From: an uncultured Christensenellaceae bacterium | GTDB lineage: Bacteria > Bacillota > Clostridia > Christensenellales > Borkfalkiaceae | Assembly (NCBI GenBank): GCA_910586985.1 | Contig: CAJUKK010000001.1 | Location: forward strand, 124,001-188,000 | Length of the DNA: 64,000 nucleotides | Direction: 5' to 3' | Part shown: positions 30,251 through 39,361 of the stretch, piece after piece | Layout of the letters: each line of letters begins with the position of its first letter | Position numbering within the stretch: the stretch's first letter is position 1 | Position numbers and translations under genes: made by a program | Notes under the pieces: generated by a model | Told to the model about the DNA's origin: nothing | Databases searched by the model: none | What the model saw: the letters and a program-made list of their open reading frames with translations, nothing else

Positions 30251-31917
30251 GCAGAAAACGCGACGAAGGCGTTCAGAAAATAGATTTCAGCGACGATTTC
30301 CTCATCGACAGCGCCGAACGGAGATTTCAAAACGGAGATTATTTCGGTGCGCTCTCCCTTTTAAATAAGCGCGAGGAGCGTGGTATGCCCAATGCGGACG
30401 CGTTTGCGCTTGCGGCGGATATTTACGAATCTTTGGAACTTTATCATATGGCGGCGGACAGTTGGTTTCGTTTCCTCGATACATGTAACGAGGCGGATTT
30501 CGGAGAGGGGTATGAGGGACTTGCGGTTGCCTTTATGAATATGGGCGAAGATTTCGAAGCGGCAATGTTTTACCGTAAAATGTTTGTTGCGGACGGAGCG
30601 TCTCCTGACGAGATTCCGGAATTTGAAGAATCTGATTTTGCAAAGCCGCCAATGAGAGTTTTACCTTCGGGAGAAGAGGAATATGCGGAATACCTTGCGG
30701 AGGGCGAGATTGCGCTTAAAGAGACGGATTTTGATAGAGCGCACGTTTCTTTTCAAAAAGTGCCGAAACATTCCAAATATTATGCGACCGCAGGCGGCTA
30801 TGCCGCGCTGTGTACGCTATTAAACGGTGAAGAGGAAAAAGCGCAGAGCGAATGCGAGGACATTTTAAAAGAATATCCCGACAACGTGCAAACGTTGATC
30901 ACCTATTGCGCCGCGCTCGGAGCGGATAAAAAGAAGGACGAAGCCCGCGCAGTTGCGGAAAAACTTGCCGAAGTCGAAACGAGCGATCCGGACGAACTTT
31001 ACCGTATTGCGACGGCGCTTTGCGAGACGGAATTAAATGAAGATGCATATCGCGTGCTTACAAAATTGGTCGAAGGAAAGTATTGTAATGACGAGACTGT
31101 GCTTTACTTTCATGCGGTTGCCGCATATAAGACGGGACGGATCGAAGAGGCAATCGAATCGCTTACCCGCAGATGCACGCTTTATCCGCGCGGCGTGGTA
31201 GCGCAGTACTATCTGCAACAGCTCAGAAAATTGCGCGACGGTTCGGGCGAACGGTTCGAGATGGGTTACATTTATAATCTTCCCGCGGAAGAATTTAATC
31301 GGCGTGCTTCGCTCATTCTTAAAGTGTTTACTTCCGAACAGGAAGAGGCGGAGCGGTATTGCGATATGCCCGATATCGAAGATTATTTTCGCGTTGCGGT
31401 CGACGCAATGGACGGGAGAGATTCGAAGTTTCTTACGATCGCAGTGCGCGCTGCCGTCAAATGCCGTTGCGATAATTTTGTGCGGGAAATGCTGTTGAGT
31501 TTTGACGGAAATTTGCTTGCTAAGTTTATTGCTATGGGCGATCTCGCCGTTCGCAACGAAGAAAATACGTTCGGAGTCGTAATATTTAATGCGTATAAAG
31601 AATATCATACGCACGCGCTCGATATCGGCACGCGCAAGCAACGACAGTTTTTATGCGCGTTCGGCGAAGTGTATTCCCGTTTTTCCACGTTGGGCGAAAC
31701 GGAGTGCGAGGACAAAATGACGCTTGCCGCAGAGGACGTATATTCCGTTTTAGAGAGCGCGCGGGCTTGGGAGCTGATGGACGAACGCGAGGCGCTTGCC
31801 GCCGCAATTTATCGAGAGGCGCGTCTGCCGCATGGTGCGCGGGGGCTTAAAGAAATCGCAGGGTTGTTTAACGCGGACGTGGATACGTTGCGTAAGATTT
31901 TAAATTATTTAGTGTGA
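30247..31917 (+). CDS. TPR-repeat protein of unknown function
   Basis: 556 residues, entirely helical by appearance. Tetratricopeptide-like repeats are visible from about residue 20 to 330: RRFQNGDYFGALSLLNKREE, YEGLAVAFMNMGEDFEAAMF and YFHAVAAYKTGRIEEAIESL are good examples. There is no signal peptide or membrane segment, so it is cytosolic. The C-terminal 200 residues are helical without clear repeats. The ATG overlaps the hslO stop by four bases, and a helical-repeat protein follows 13 bases later. Likely an adaptor or scaffold; the partner is unknown. Confidence 0.75.
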   Translation: MSRKRDEGVQKIDFSDDFLIDSAERRFQNGDYFGALSLLNKREERGMPNADAFALAADIYESLELYHMAADSWFRFLDTCNEADFGEGYEGLAVAFMNMGEDFEAAMFYRKMFVADGASPDEIPEFEESDFAKPPMRVLPSGEEEYAEYLAEGEIALKETDFDRAHVSFQKVPKHSKYYATAGGYAALCTLLNGEEEKAQSECEDILKEYPDNVQTLITYCAALGADKKKDEARAVAEKLAEVETSDPDELYRIATALCETELNEDAYRVLTKLVEGKYCNDETVLYFHAVAAYKTGRIEEAIESLTRRCTLYPRGVVAQYYLQQLRKLRDGSGERFEMGYIYNLPAEEFNRRASLILKVFTSEQEEAERYCDMPDIEDYFRVAVDAMDGRDSKFLTIAVRAAVKCRCDNFVREMLLSFDGNLLAKFIAMGDLAVRNEENTFGVVIFNAYKEYHTHALDIGTRKQRQFLCAFGEVYSRFSTLGETECEDKMTLAAEDVYSVLESARAWELMDEREALAAAIYREARLPHGARGLKEIAGLFNADVDTLRKILNYLV

Positions 31918-31930
31918 CGGGAGGGCGCGA

Positions 31931-32767
31931 ATGAAGAAGTTGGTTGATTTCGACGGACTGTTCGATGAAAAGTTATCCGTTTATATGGAAGAAAATGCGG
32001 GAAAATATACCGAGAAACAGTGGGAGACTCTTATTCCCAAATTATATAAAAAGTTTGGAGATACTGTTATTAAAAGCGTAAACAGTACGCCGAACGCTTA
32101 TTATGCGGATATGTCCGACGATGAGTTGGTGGAAACGCTCAGACGACACGTAGAGGAAGGCGTGCCCGTATCAGATTTCTTGTGCAGAGAGTTGGAAAAA
32201 CGCCGCCCCGAAGGATTGATATCTTTGCTCGACACTAAAAACGAACAACTTTTAAGTTTTGCCGTCAATCTCACGGGGAATATGACGAAAGCTTTTCCCG
32301 CGTATTTTAAATTGATCTCATCGAAAATCGACTCTGAAATCAAAGACCTTATTGTAGATCAGTTAAAGGCTGGCGCGGACGAGGCAAAAAGTAGAGCGCT
32401 CGAATTATACGAAAAGGGAGAATCGCGCGAAAGCATGCTCGAAATTTTGTCTCGCTGTAAGTTGCGAGACGAGCGCGTATTCAACGTATTGATGCAGGCT
32501 TTTCGGGAAACTGCGGACGAACTACCCATGCATGCGAGCTATCTCGCCGCATACGGGGACGAACGGGCATTACCCGTTTTGCTCGACAGGATAGACGGTG
32601 AGGATATTAACTATCTTGAATATCAGGAATTAAAATATGCTATCGAATCGCTCGGCGGATCATATACGCGTCCGCGTGATTTTTCAGACGATCCGTATTT
32701 TATCGAGATTGCCGAGCAGTCGCAGTACGTACCCGATTTTTCCGAAAAAAAGAAGACGGACGCGTAA
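31931..32767 (+). CDS. Helical-repeat (HEAT-like) protein of unknown function
   Basis: 278 residues, acidic and helical with irregular pairs of helices, for example SDDELVETLRRHVEEG (about 62), SKIDSEIKDLIVDQLKAGAD (about 132) and DERALPVLLDRIDGEDINYL (about 214). This resembles HEAT/PBS-lyase-like solenoids, but the match is weak. Strong GGAGGG ribosome binding site. It follows the TPR protein by 13 bases and ends the cluster that begins with the YesL-like gene. Both solenoid proteins may act together. Confidence 0.65.
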   Translation: MKKLVDFDGLFDEKLSVYMEENAGKYTEKQWETLIPKLYKKFGDTVIKSVNSTPNAYYADMSDDELVETLRRHVEEGVPVSDFLCRELEKRRPEGLISLLDTKNEQLLSFAVNLTGNMTKAFPAYFKLISSKIDSEIKDLIVDQLKAGADEAKSRALELYEKGESRESMLEILSRCKLRDERVFNVLMQAFRETADELPMHASYLAAYGDERALPVLLDRIDGEDINYLEYQELKYAIESLGGSYTRPRDFSDDPYFIEIAEQSQYVPDFSEKKKTDA

Positions 32768-32780
32768 TTTCATATTTTCG

Positions 32781-32809
32781 TCATAATCAAACGCTTTTCG
32801 CCATATATG
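32781..32809 (+). promoter_or_regulatory. Candidate sigma-E promoter of spoIVA
   Basis: TCATAAT (32781-32787), 14-base spacer, CATATATG (32802-32809). The -35 fits the sigma-E consensus KMATATT at six of seven positions; the -10 fits CATACAMT at five of eight. spoIVA is a known sigma-E gene in Bacillus. Confidence 0.4.
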
Positions 32810-32845
32810 TATGTAGCAAGCATTTAACGGCGGAGGCGTTTTTTT

Positions 32846-34312
32846 ATGGAAAAATTCAGCGTTTACGAGGACATTGCCGCGCGTACGGGCGGTGAGATTT
32901 ACATTGGAGTAGTGGGACCTGTCCGGACGGGCAAGTCTACCTTTATTAAACGGTTTATGGAATTATTTGTGATTCCAAACGTGTCGGGAGCGCGTAAAAA
33001 GCGGTATACGGACGAATTGCCGCAATCGGCATCGGGAAAGACGGTAATGACGACCGAACCGAAATTTGTACCCGAAGAGGCGGCGGAGATCAAGGTAAAA
33101 GATGCAATTGCTAAGGTGCGCCTGATCGATTGCGTCGGTTATCCTGTAGACGGTGCGGCAGGATTTGAAGAGGAGGGGCAGCCGCGCCTTGTAAAAACGC
33201 CTTGGCGCGAAGACCCCGTGCCTTTTACAGAGGCGGCGGAAGAGGGAACGGAACGCGTGATTCGCGAGCATTCCACCATCGGCATTCTTATGACGACGGA
33301 CGGATCGGTGACGGGAATCGCCCGTGAAAATTATGAGAGCGCGGAGGAGAAAGCGGCGGCGGAGCTTGCCGCAATCGGTAAGCCCTACGTAGTGCTCGTC
33401 AATTGTAAGGTTCCCGCAGATGCGGAATCGCTCTGTATGAATTTACAGGAAAAGTACGGCGTGCCCGTTATTGCAATCAATGCGGAAGAGATTAAAGAAT
33501 CGGAAATTTCTTCCGTGCTCGAACGCATTCTATATGAATTCCCTGTGCTGTCTATCGACGTTGAATTGCCCGACTGGATGCGCGTCCTCGGCGCGGATAC
33601 GCCGTTGATTTCAGAGACGCTCGCAGGGATACGCGCTGTTGCACCCTCGATTATGAAAATGAGCGATTGCGCATTGCTTGACGGTATGTATACGGAAAGC
33701 CGACTTCTGAAACCGCCCGTTTCGTTAAAGCTGGATCCGTCTACGGGTTGTGCGAAAGTATTTGTCGAACCGCAGGAAGGCGCGTTTTATGAAACGCTGT
33801 CGGAACAGTGCGGCGAAACAATCAATGATGATTTCTCGCTCATGAATTATGTGGCGGGACTTGCAGAGGCGAAAAAGCTATATGCGCGTGTTTCGCAGGC
33901 TTTTGCCGACGCGCAAGAATATGGGTATGGAATCGTTCCGCCGGAGGGCGGCGAGATGAATCTTGCCGAACCGAAGGTCGTAAAAAAGAGCGGACGGGTA
34001 GGCGTAAATCTGCATGCCGATGCGCCGAGTTATCATATCATCCGCGTGGACGTGAGCGGGGAAGTTCATCCTGCGCTTGGAAACGAGGAACAATCCAAAG
34101 CGTTTGTTAAAGAAATTTCGGAAAATCTTGCAAACGAACCGGATCGCGCTTGGAATACGAATATGTTCGGCAGAACGCTTAAGGATATGCTGGGCGAAGA
34201 ATTGTACGTAAAAAACCGCTCGATGGCGGAAAATGTACAGCGTAAAATGCGCAAGACGGTAACGAGGATCGTTAACGAGGGAAAGGGCGGCGTAATTTGC
34301 ATTCTTCTCTGA
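32846..34312 (+). CDS. spoIVA: Stage IV sporulation protein A (coat morphogenetic ATPase)
   Basis: Mother-cell ATPase that polymerises on the forespore surface and forms the base of the spore coat. 488 residues, normal for the family. Walker A GPVRTGKSTFI (about 24-34), a Walker B-like VRLIDCVGYPVDGAAG, the sensor region TIGILMTTDGS and the C-terminal membrane-targeting end NEGKGGVICILL are present, so the protein looks complete. It stands alone between a candidate sigma-E promoter and a strong terminator. Confidence 0.96.
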   Translation: MEKFSVYEDIAARTGGEIYIGVVGPVRTGKSTFIKRFMELFVIPNVSGARKKRYTDELPQSASGKTVMTTEPKFVPEEAAEIKVKDAIAKVRLIDCVGYPVDGAAGFEEEGQPRLVKTPWREDPVPFTEAAEEGTERVIREHSTIGILMTTDGSVTGIARENYESAEEKAAAELAAIGKPYVVLVNCKVPADAESLCMNLQEKYGVPVIAINAEEIKESEISSVLERILYEFPVLSIDVELPDWMRVLGADTPLISETLAGIRAVAPSIMKMSDCALLDGMYTESRLLKPPVSLKLDPSTGCAKVFVEPQEGAFYETLSEQCGETINDDFSLMNYVAGLAEAKKLYARVSQAFADAQEYGYGIVPPEGGEMNLAEPKVVKKSGRVGVNLHADAPSYHIIRVDVSGEVHPALGNEEQSKAFVKEISENLANEPDRAWNTNMFGRTLKDMLGEELYVKNRSMAENVQRKMRKTVTRIVNEGKGGVICILL

Positions 34313-34320
34313 GTTATCAA

Positions 34321-34356
34321 AGACCCGTCTGCTGAAATTTGGCAGACGGGTCTTTG
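34321..34356 (+). terminator. Intrinsic terminator of spoIVA
   Basis: A perfect 12-bp stem (34321-34332 with 34342-34353, 9-base loop) followed by TTTGC, 8 bases after the spoIVA stop. Confidence 0.85.
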
Positions 34357-34408
34357 CACTTTTCCCTGTATTCGGGCATACACTGTAAGAGACGATAAGG
34401 GGGAACGA

Positions 34409-34906
34409 ATGGGACTGAAAGCAGATTTACCGTATCCTACACTCGATGATATCGGCGAAGATTATTCTTCGCTTCGGATTATTTCTCCCGCCTATGCGGG
34501 GCGGGAAGGGGAACTGACCGCCATTTTACAGTATGTATATCAGAGCATTATGCTCGACGGATTCGGAATGAAAGCCGCTGCAAAGACGCTCGAAGAAATT
34601 GCCGCGACGGAAATGCATCATTTACAGATATTGGGAACGTTGATAAGATGTCTCGGTGCGCCGCCTGTTTTTACAAACTGTCCGCCCTATCCCGTGGGGT
34701 ATTATTCGTCGTCTTGCGTAAATTATACCAAAACGCCGAAGGCGATGATCGCAGTGGACTTATGCGCCGAAAAAAACGCGGTGCTTTGTTATGAGTCGAT
34801 GATCAAGCGTTTACAGAACGAGCGCGTTAAAGAAATTCTTAAGCGGATCGTCGCAGACGAAGAAGTTCATATTAAAGCGTTGGAAGAACTGGCGCGGGAG
34901 ATGTAG
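34409..34906 (+). CDS. Ferritin-like di-iron/manganese protein
   Basis: 165 residues with a four-helix ferritin-like fold. Metal-ligand pattern is clear: a Glu in REGELTAILQYVY (about 35), EMHHLQILG (Glu-X2-His, about 71), a Glu in CAEKNAVLCYE, and DEEVHIKAL (Glu-X2-His, about 154). The middle stretch PPVFTNCPPYPVGYYSSSC is unusual, with Cys residues. Relatives in Clostridia include coat-associated Mn catalases (CotJC) and small bacterioferritin-like proteins. The gene follows spoIVA, so a spore role is possible but not shown. GGGGG ribosome binding site 10 bases upstream. Confidence 0.75.
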   Translation: MGLKADLPYPTLDDIGEDYSSLRIISPAYAGREGELTAILQYVYQSIMLDGFGMKAAAKTLEEIAATEMHHLQILGTLIRCLGAPPVFTNCPPYPVGYYSSSCVNYTKTPKAMIAVDLCAEKNAVLCYESMIKRLQNERVKEILKRIVADEEVHIKALEELAREM

Positions 34907-34935
34907 CTGTTTAAATCTTGCGCTGTTGCGGAAAT

Positions 34936-35664
34936 TTACAGCGGCGTAAATTTTTCGGGTAGATATTTCCAATAGCGTACGGGCATGTAACCTCGCATTT
35001 GTTTAAGTCGTTCGCGCGAGGGAATGTTTACGCTCTTATAATACCTTTTCCAAAGTGATTGCCAGCCTGTTTCGTCAGCGGAAAGCACGATTCCCGCCCG
35101 TTCGAGCGGCGCTGTAAACGTATTTATGCCGTCGTATACCGTCGCCTTTTTACGGGGTACGTCGTGTATAAGAAAAGGAAATTCGGGAAGTCTCGCCCGA
35201 AAGTGAGGTGCGAGCAGGTCTGAGATATCGTTATCGGGAGCAAAAGGGGCATATAGCGCGCCGCTTTCGCATTCCATAAATCGGATAAATCCCTTCATAC
35301 GGTGCAACTCGGTTGTGATCCGACGAATACATTCCGCAGCCTCGACAACGCACGGTTCGGCAAAATTACGCCCTACGGGGCGTTTTTGTTTACAAAGATA
35401 GCGGAAATAACGCAGAGCGATCATATCCCGCGCGTGCTCTCCGCTGCGTAAAAGCAGACCGAGTTCGTTGATGCTGTCAGGGTCAAACGAAAGAAAGCGT
35501 TTTTCTGCCTTTTCCGCTTGTTTCAGATCGGTGCGGACGAATACCGATTGCTGACCGAGCGTAAGCTGCGTAGGGGAAGATGCGAGGCGTGCGTCTTCGT
35601 CGCCGTACGATAGCACAAACGCCGTTAAAAAGCTTTCTTTTGTTCCGTCGTAAAAGTAAGTCAT
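34936..35664 (-). CDS. TIGR03915-type DNA metabolism protein
   Basis: 242 residues beginning MTYFYDGTKESFLTAFVLSY, followed by the conserved IALRYFRYLCKQKRPVG region (about 103) and a DUF4130 core with GFIRFMECESGALYAPFAPD (about 145-164). The C-terminus has GWQSLWKRYYKSVNI and PVRYWKYLPE. Members are annotated only as probable DNA-metabolism proteins and occur beside a radical SAM partner (TIGR03916), as here: it overlaps that gene by four bases and lies downstream in the same operon. The DUF4130 portion is related to uracil-DNA-glycosylase partner sequences in other taxa. Exact reaction unknown. Confidence 0.85.
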   Translation of the reverse strand: MTYFYDGTKESFLTAFVLSYGDEDARLASSPTQLTLGQQSVFVRTDLKQAEKAEKRFLSFDPDSINELGLLLRSGEHARDMIALRYFRYLCKQKRPVGRNFAEPCVVEAAECIRRITTELHRMKGFIRFMECESGALYAPFAPDNDISDLLAPHFRARLPEFPFLIHDVPRKKATVYDGINTFTAPLERAGIVLSADETGWQSLWKRYYKSVNIPSRERLKQMRGYMPVRYWKYLPEKFTPL

Positions 35665-36905
35665 AACTCTCCCGTGAGTGCGGAGAACGCGGTATTGTCG
35701 TCAAAAAGACTCAGCTGTTTCGCCTGTAAATTTTGTTCTCCTGCGGCGAGCAAGCCGCCGATCATGCGTTCGCTTGCGCCGAAATATTTCCCGTTGCAGG
35801 TAATAAAATGACGCGCCCGTTTGAGGACTACGCGCATTTTAGCAAGGTGTTCAAACGAAAGAGTAGAATATCGGCGTGCTTCCGTTATCTTATACGCGCT
35901 GCGTCCGCCGATCCCCGGAACGCGGAGCAATACTTCAAGCGGCGCGCGGTTAATTTCAACGGGAAAAAGGTGCATGTTCCTGAGCGCCCAAGCGCATTTC
36001 GGATCAAAATCCAACGGAAGGTTTTCTCCTTCGGGCGCAATTTCTTCCGCGGAAAAACCGTAAAAACGCATCAGCCAATCGGCTTGATAGAGGCGGTGTT
36101 CACGAATGGCGGGAGTGGAAATATCAGGTAAAAGCGAGTCGTGAACGACGGGCACGTACGACGAATAATAAACGCGTTTTAATCCCGTTTTGCGGTAAAG
36201 ACTTTGCGCAAGGCGGACAATCTGCCCGTCTGTTTCGGGGGACGCGCCGATGATCATTTGTGTCGTCTGCCCTGCGGGCAAAAAGAATCCGCGGCGTTTT
36301 TCTTCTTTAAAAATGAGTTTTTCCCGCGTAAGCTGTGTAATGGGGACAAGCACGCTCTCCTTGCTTTTTTGCGGCGCAAGTAACTTTAAACTTTTTTCGG
36401 AAGGCAGTTCGATATTATAGCTCATTCGATCGGCGTAGAGCGCTGCCTCCCGCGCCAAGCCTTCATCTGCATAGGGTATACCCTTTAAATGAATATAGCC
36501 GTTAAAACGATAATTCTTGCGCAGCATTTTGACCGTTGCAAGCAAGCGTTCCATCGTATAGTTGGGCGATTTTAAAATTGCCGAGGAAAGAAACAATCCC
36601 TCGATATAATTACGTTTGTAAAAGTCGATAACCAATTCGCAAATTTCTTCGGGTGTGGCTTCCGCGCGCGGAGCGTCCGTATCGGCGCGGTTCGGACAAT
36701 ATTTGCAACGGTATATACAATCGTTACCGAGAAGTATTTTAAGCAGAGAAACGCATCGTCCGTCCTGCGTGAATGAGTGACAACATCCGGGAGCCAAAGA
36801 ATTGCCTATTCCGCCCGTATTTTTTCGCTTTCCGCCAGACGAAGAACACGACACATCGTATTTCGCGCTTTCGGTTAATATTTTTAACTTCTCTTCGGAT
36901 ATCAT
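35661..36905 (-). CDS. Radical SAM putative DNA modification/repair protein (TIGR03916-type)
   Basis: 414 residues. The radical SAM cluster motif is CIYRCKYCPNR (Cys at about 63, 67, 70), in an N-terminal TIM-barrel. An additional Cys pair lies at about 41-42 and one Cys at 51. A helix-hairpin-helix DNA-binding motif, LLRVPGIGGRSAYKITEARR, lies near residue 328, and the protein ends in a poorly conserved tail. The combination of radical SAM chemistry with an HhH motif led to the family name. The next gene, of the TIGR03915 family, overlaps by four bases. Together they probably act on DNA lesions or modified bases, but the substrate is not known. Confidence 0.88.
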   Translation of the reverse strand: MISEEKLKILTESAKYDVSCSSSGGKRKNTGGIGNSLAPGCCHSFTQDGRCVSLLKILLGNDCIYRCKYCPNRADTDAPRAEATPEEICELVIDFYKRNYIEGLFLSSAILKSPNYTMERLLATVKMLRKNYRFNGYIHLKGIPYADEGLAREAALYADRMSYNIELPSEKSLKLLAPQKSKESVLVPITQLTREKLIFKEEKRRGFFLPAGQTTQMIIGASPETDGQIVRLAQSLYRKTGLKRVYYSSYVPVVHDSLLPDISTPAIREHRLYQADWLMRFYGFSAEEIAPEGENLPLDFDPKCAWALRNMHLFPVEINRAPLEVLLRVPGIGGRSAYKITEARRYSTLSFEHLAKMRVVLKRARHFITCNGKYFGASERMIGGLLAAGEQNLQAKQLSLFDDNTAFSALTGEL

Positions 36906-36976
36906 ACCATTATTATATCACGGCAATTTTGCAATGTCAAACATTTGTTTGTATTTTTCTTTGGAAAATTTTTCAG

Positions 36977-37005
36977 TTGCAATCGTAGAAAAAGTATGTT
37001 ATAAT
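36977..37005 (+). promoter_or_regulatory. Sigma-A promoter of the two-component system
   Basis: TTGCAA (36977-36982), 17-base spacer, TATAAT (37000-37005), 103 bases upstream of the response-regulator ATG. The leader in between has no obvious hairpin. Confidence 0.7.
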
Positions 37006-37108
37006 CCAAGAGAAGTATTTTCAAGTCGATGTAATATTTCACGAAATTTTCACGGAATATTTAAACAGTGATAAACTGTTTACGATAAAATGAAAAGAGG
37101 AGGGCGGT

Positions 37109-37774
37109 ATGAAAGTTTTAATTGTAGATGACGAGTCGATGATACGCGCAGTGCTGCGTGAATACATAGAGTTTGAAGGATGGGAAGCGGACGAAGCGCA
37201 AGACGGCATGGAAGCGGTGAAAAAATGCCACGAACAAGATTACGGCATTATTTTAATGGACGTTATGATGCCGCGGCTCGACGGGTTTTCCGCAGTAAAA
37301 GAAATTCGTAAATTTAAAGATACGCCCGTGATCATGTTGTCCGCGCGCGGCGAAGAATACGATAAATTATTCGGTTTTGAAATCGGTTCGGACGATTATG
37401 TGACAAAGCCTTTTTCTCCTAAGGAAGTTATGGCGCGTATCCACGCGCTTATAAAGCGGTCGGCAATCAAAGAGAGCAAAAAAGACGTTTATGAATTTGA
37501 GGGATTAAAAATCGATATGGTAGGGCGGAACGTTTACGTTGACGGGGAAAAAGCCGAACTGACGCCCAAGGAATACGAATTACTCTTTTATTTTGTCGAT
37601 AATATGGGGGTTGCGCTCACGCGCGAACGCCTGTTAAATAAAGTATGGGGTTATGATTTTTACGGCGACGACCGGACGGTCGATACGCACGTTAAAATGT
37701 TGCGCGGCAATTTAAAAGATTATCGCAAATTTATAGTAACGCTGAGAGGACTCGGTTATAAATTCGAGGTTTAA
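37109..37774 (+). CDS. OmpR/PhoB-family response regulator
   Basis: 221 residues. Receiver domain (1-120) with acidic pocket VDDES, phospho-acceptor Asp51 in LMDVMMPRLDG, Thr/Ser in VIMLSARGEE and Lys in YVTKPFSP. Winged-helix DNA-binding domain (about 128-221) with ELTPKEYELLFYFVDN and RTVDTHVKMLRGNLKD. The start follows AGGAGGG. The kinase gene begins on the base after its stop, so the two form one unit. The signal is unknown. Confidence 0.95.
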   Translation: MKVLIVDDESMIRAVLREYIEFEGWEADEAQDGMEAVKKCHEQDYGIILMDVMMPRLDGFSAVKEIRKFKDTPVIMLSARGEEYDKLFGFEIGSDDYVTKPFSPKEVMARIHALIKRSAIKESKKDVYEFEGLKIDMVGRNVYVDGEKAELTPKEYELLFYFVDNMGVALTRERLLNKVWGYDFYGDDRTVDTHVKMLRGNLKDYRKFIVTLRGLGYKFEV

Positions 37775-39211
37775 GTGAAAGAAAAACATTCTGAAAAGAA
37801 AAAAAAGAGCCGTCCTAAAATAAATATCAGTCTGGCGATGTGGCTCACTTTTTCGGTATTTGCCGTTGTGTTGCTGGCTCTGTTTGCCGTCGTACAGAAC
37901 GTTACGTTCAGTAAACGATATCGCGAACAGCTTGTGGAAGAACTTCGCGATGCGGGACGAGATATGCGGCAGATGATCGAAACGATGCCCGCTTCCTCAA
38001 TGGAGGACGTGGGGACGCTCATGCTTAGTCTTTCCAACCAATACGGAGTAAGCACTTATCTCTTTTCGGCGGACGGTACGTATATATATCCGAAAATTCC
38101 CATAGCCGAGCAAACATTTTTTGAAGGTGTCTGGAAAAAAATTAACGAGGATCTTTCTTCGCACGAAGAGTACGACAGCATGATATTTTCCGCAGCCAAA
38201 AACGAAGTATCGTATGCCTCGAATGTGCATTGCGGCGGGCGGGATTATTATTTGTATGTAACGCGTTCGCTTGATTTGCAGATCCGACTCACAGGGAAGA
38301 TGATTCTTTCGTCAATTACAACCGGATTGCTTGCGGTAGTGCTGTCGTTTATCGTAAGCGGATTTTTTTCTATGATGATTGCGCGTCCCATTGGGGAGGT
38401 TACTGCGAAGGCAAAGGAACTTGCGCGCGGGAATTATGATATTGACTTTAACGGTAATTATTATTACAGCGAAGTTACAGAGCTTTCTGACGCGCTCAAT
38501 CATGCCCGCATAGAAATTTCAAAAGCGGATCAGATGCAAAAGGAATTGATTGCCAATGTTTCGCATGATTTTAAAACGCCCCTTACAATGATTAAGGCAT
38601 ATGCCTCTATGATTCAGGAGATTTCGGGCGATGATCCTGATAAACGGAAAAAGCACACGCAGGTAATTATCGACGAAAGCGATCGCCTTGCAATGCTTGT
38701 AAACGACTTGCTCGATCTTTCGCGTATGCAGTCGGGCATAGTCGGGTTTGAGTGTGCGGTATTTAATCTTTCGGAGGACGTGTACAGCGTTGCTAAGCGA
38801 TTCGATTATCTTGTGGAAACACAAGGATATCAGATTGAAATCGACGTGGAAGAGGATATGTATACGCTGGCGAATCGCGAACGGGTGGCGCAGGTTTTAT
38901 ATAATCTTATCGGAAACGCCGTCAACTATACGGGCGAGGATAAAAAGATATTCGTTCGGTTAAAGCGACGGCAGGAAGGTTTGCGATTTGAAGTACAGGA
39001 TACGGGAAAGGGAATTCCCGCCGAGGAGATCCCGACCATTTGGGAGCGCTACTACCGTTCTTCCGAGACGCACAAGCGCCCTGTCCGCGGGAGCGGGTTG
39101 GGACTTTCGATCGTAAAGAATATTCTCGAAAAGCATAACTTTGACTTTGGCGTATTTTCCGAAGTAGGGAAGGGCAGTGTATTTTACGTGACGTTTCCCG
39201 AAGCGCCGTGA
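37775..39211 (+). CDS. Sensor histidine kinase
   Basis: 478 residues, GTG start directly after the response-regulator stop. Membrane helix at about 18-42, extracellular sensor domain (about 43-170) with two Cys-free halves, second helix at about 175-200, HAMP (about 200-250), HisKA with phospho-His264 in NVSHDFKTPLTM, and HATPase with NLIGNAVNYT, DTGKGIP, RYYRSSE and GSGLGLSI. All catalytic boxes are intact. It is the partner of the upstream regulator. The ligand-binding region shows no named domain. Terminators follow. Confidence 0.93.
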   Translation: MKEKHSEKKKKSRPKINISLAMWLTFSVFAVVLLALFAVVQNVTFSKRYREQLVEELRDAGRDMRQMIETMPASSMEDVGTLMLSLSNQYGVSTYLFSADGTYIYPKIPIAEQTFFEGVWKKINEDLSSHEEYDSMIFSAAKNEVSYASNVHCGGRDYYLYVTRSLDLQIRLTGKMILSSITTGLLAVVLSFIVSGFFSMMIARPIGEVTAKAKELARGNYDIDFNGNYYYSEVTELSDALNHARIEISKADQMQKELIANVSHDFKTPLTMIKAYASMIQEISGDDPDKRKKHTQVIIDESDRLAMLVNDLLDLSRMQSGIVGFECAVFNLSEDVYSVAKRFDYLVETQGYQIEIDVEEDMYTLANRERVAQVLYNLIGNAVNYTGEDKKIFVRLKRRQEGLRFEVQDTGKGIPAEEIPTIWERYYRSSETHKRPVRGSGLGLSIVKNILEKHNFDFGVFSEVGKGSVFYVTFPEAP

Positions 39212-39263
39212 ATTTCAGATACGTGATTTATAAAAATGGAAATTTTATTTGGTCGATCATAAA

Positions 39264-39296
39264 AACAGCGCACGGATATTATGTGCGCTGTTAAAT
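39264..39296 (+). terminator. Intrinsic terminator of the two-component operon
   Basis: A 10-bp perfect stem (39264-39273 with 39283-39292, 9-base loop) with a short T/A-rich tail. Confidence 0.65.
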
Positions 39297-39313
39297 CAAT
39301 TATTTTATAAAAG

Positions 39314-39352
39314 AGGAACTCGCTTTGACAATTCAAAGCGAGTTCCTTTAAT
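39314..39352. terminator. Bidirectional terminator, mainly of the rnf operon
   Basis: A 14-bp perfect stem (39314-39327 with 39334-39347). Its minus-strand side runs into T-rich sequence and ends the rnf operon 14 bases after the rnfB stop; the plus-strand side also has a T-run. Confidence 0.8.
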
Positions 39353-39361
39353 TACGGCATC

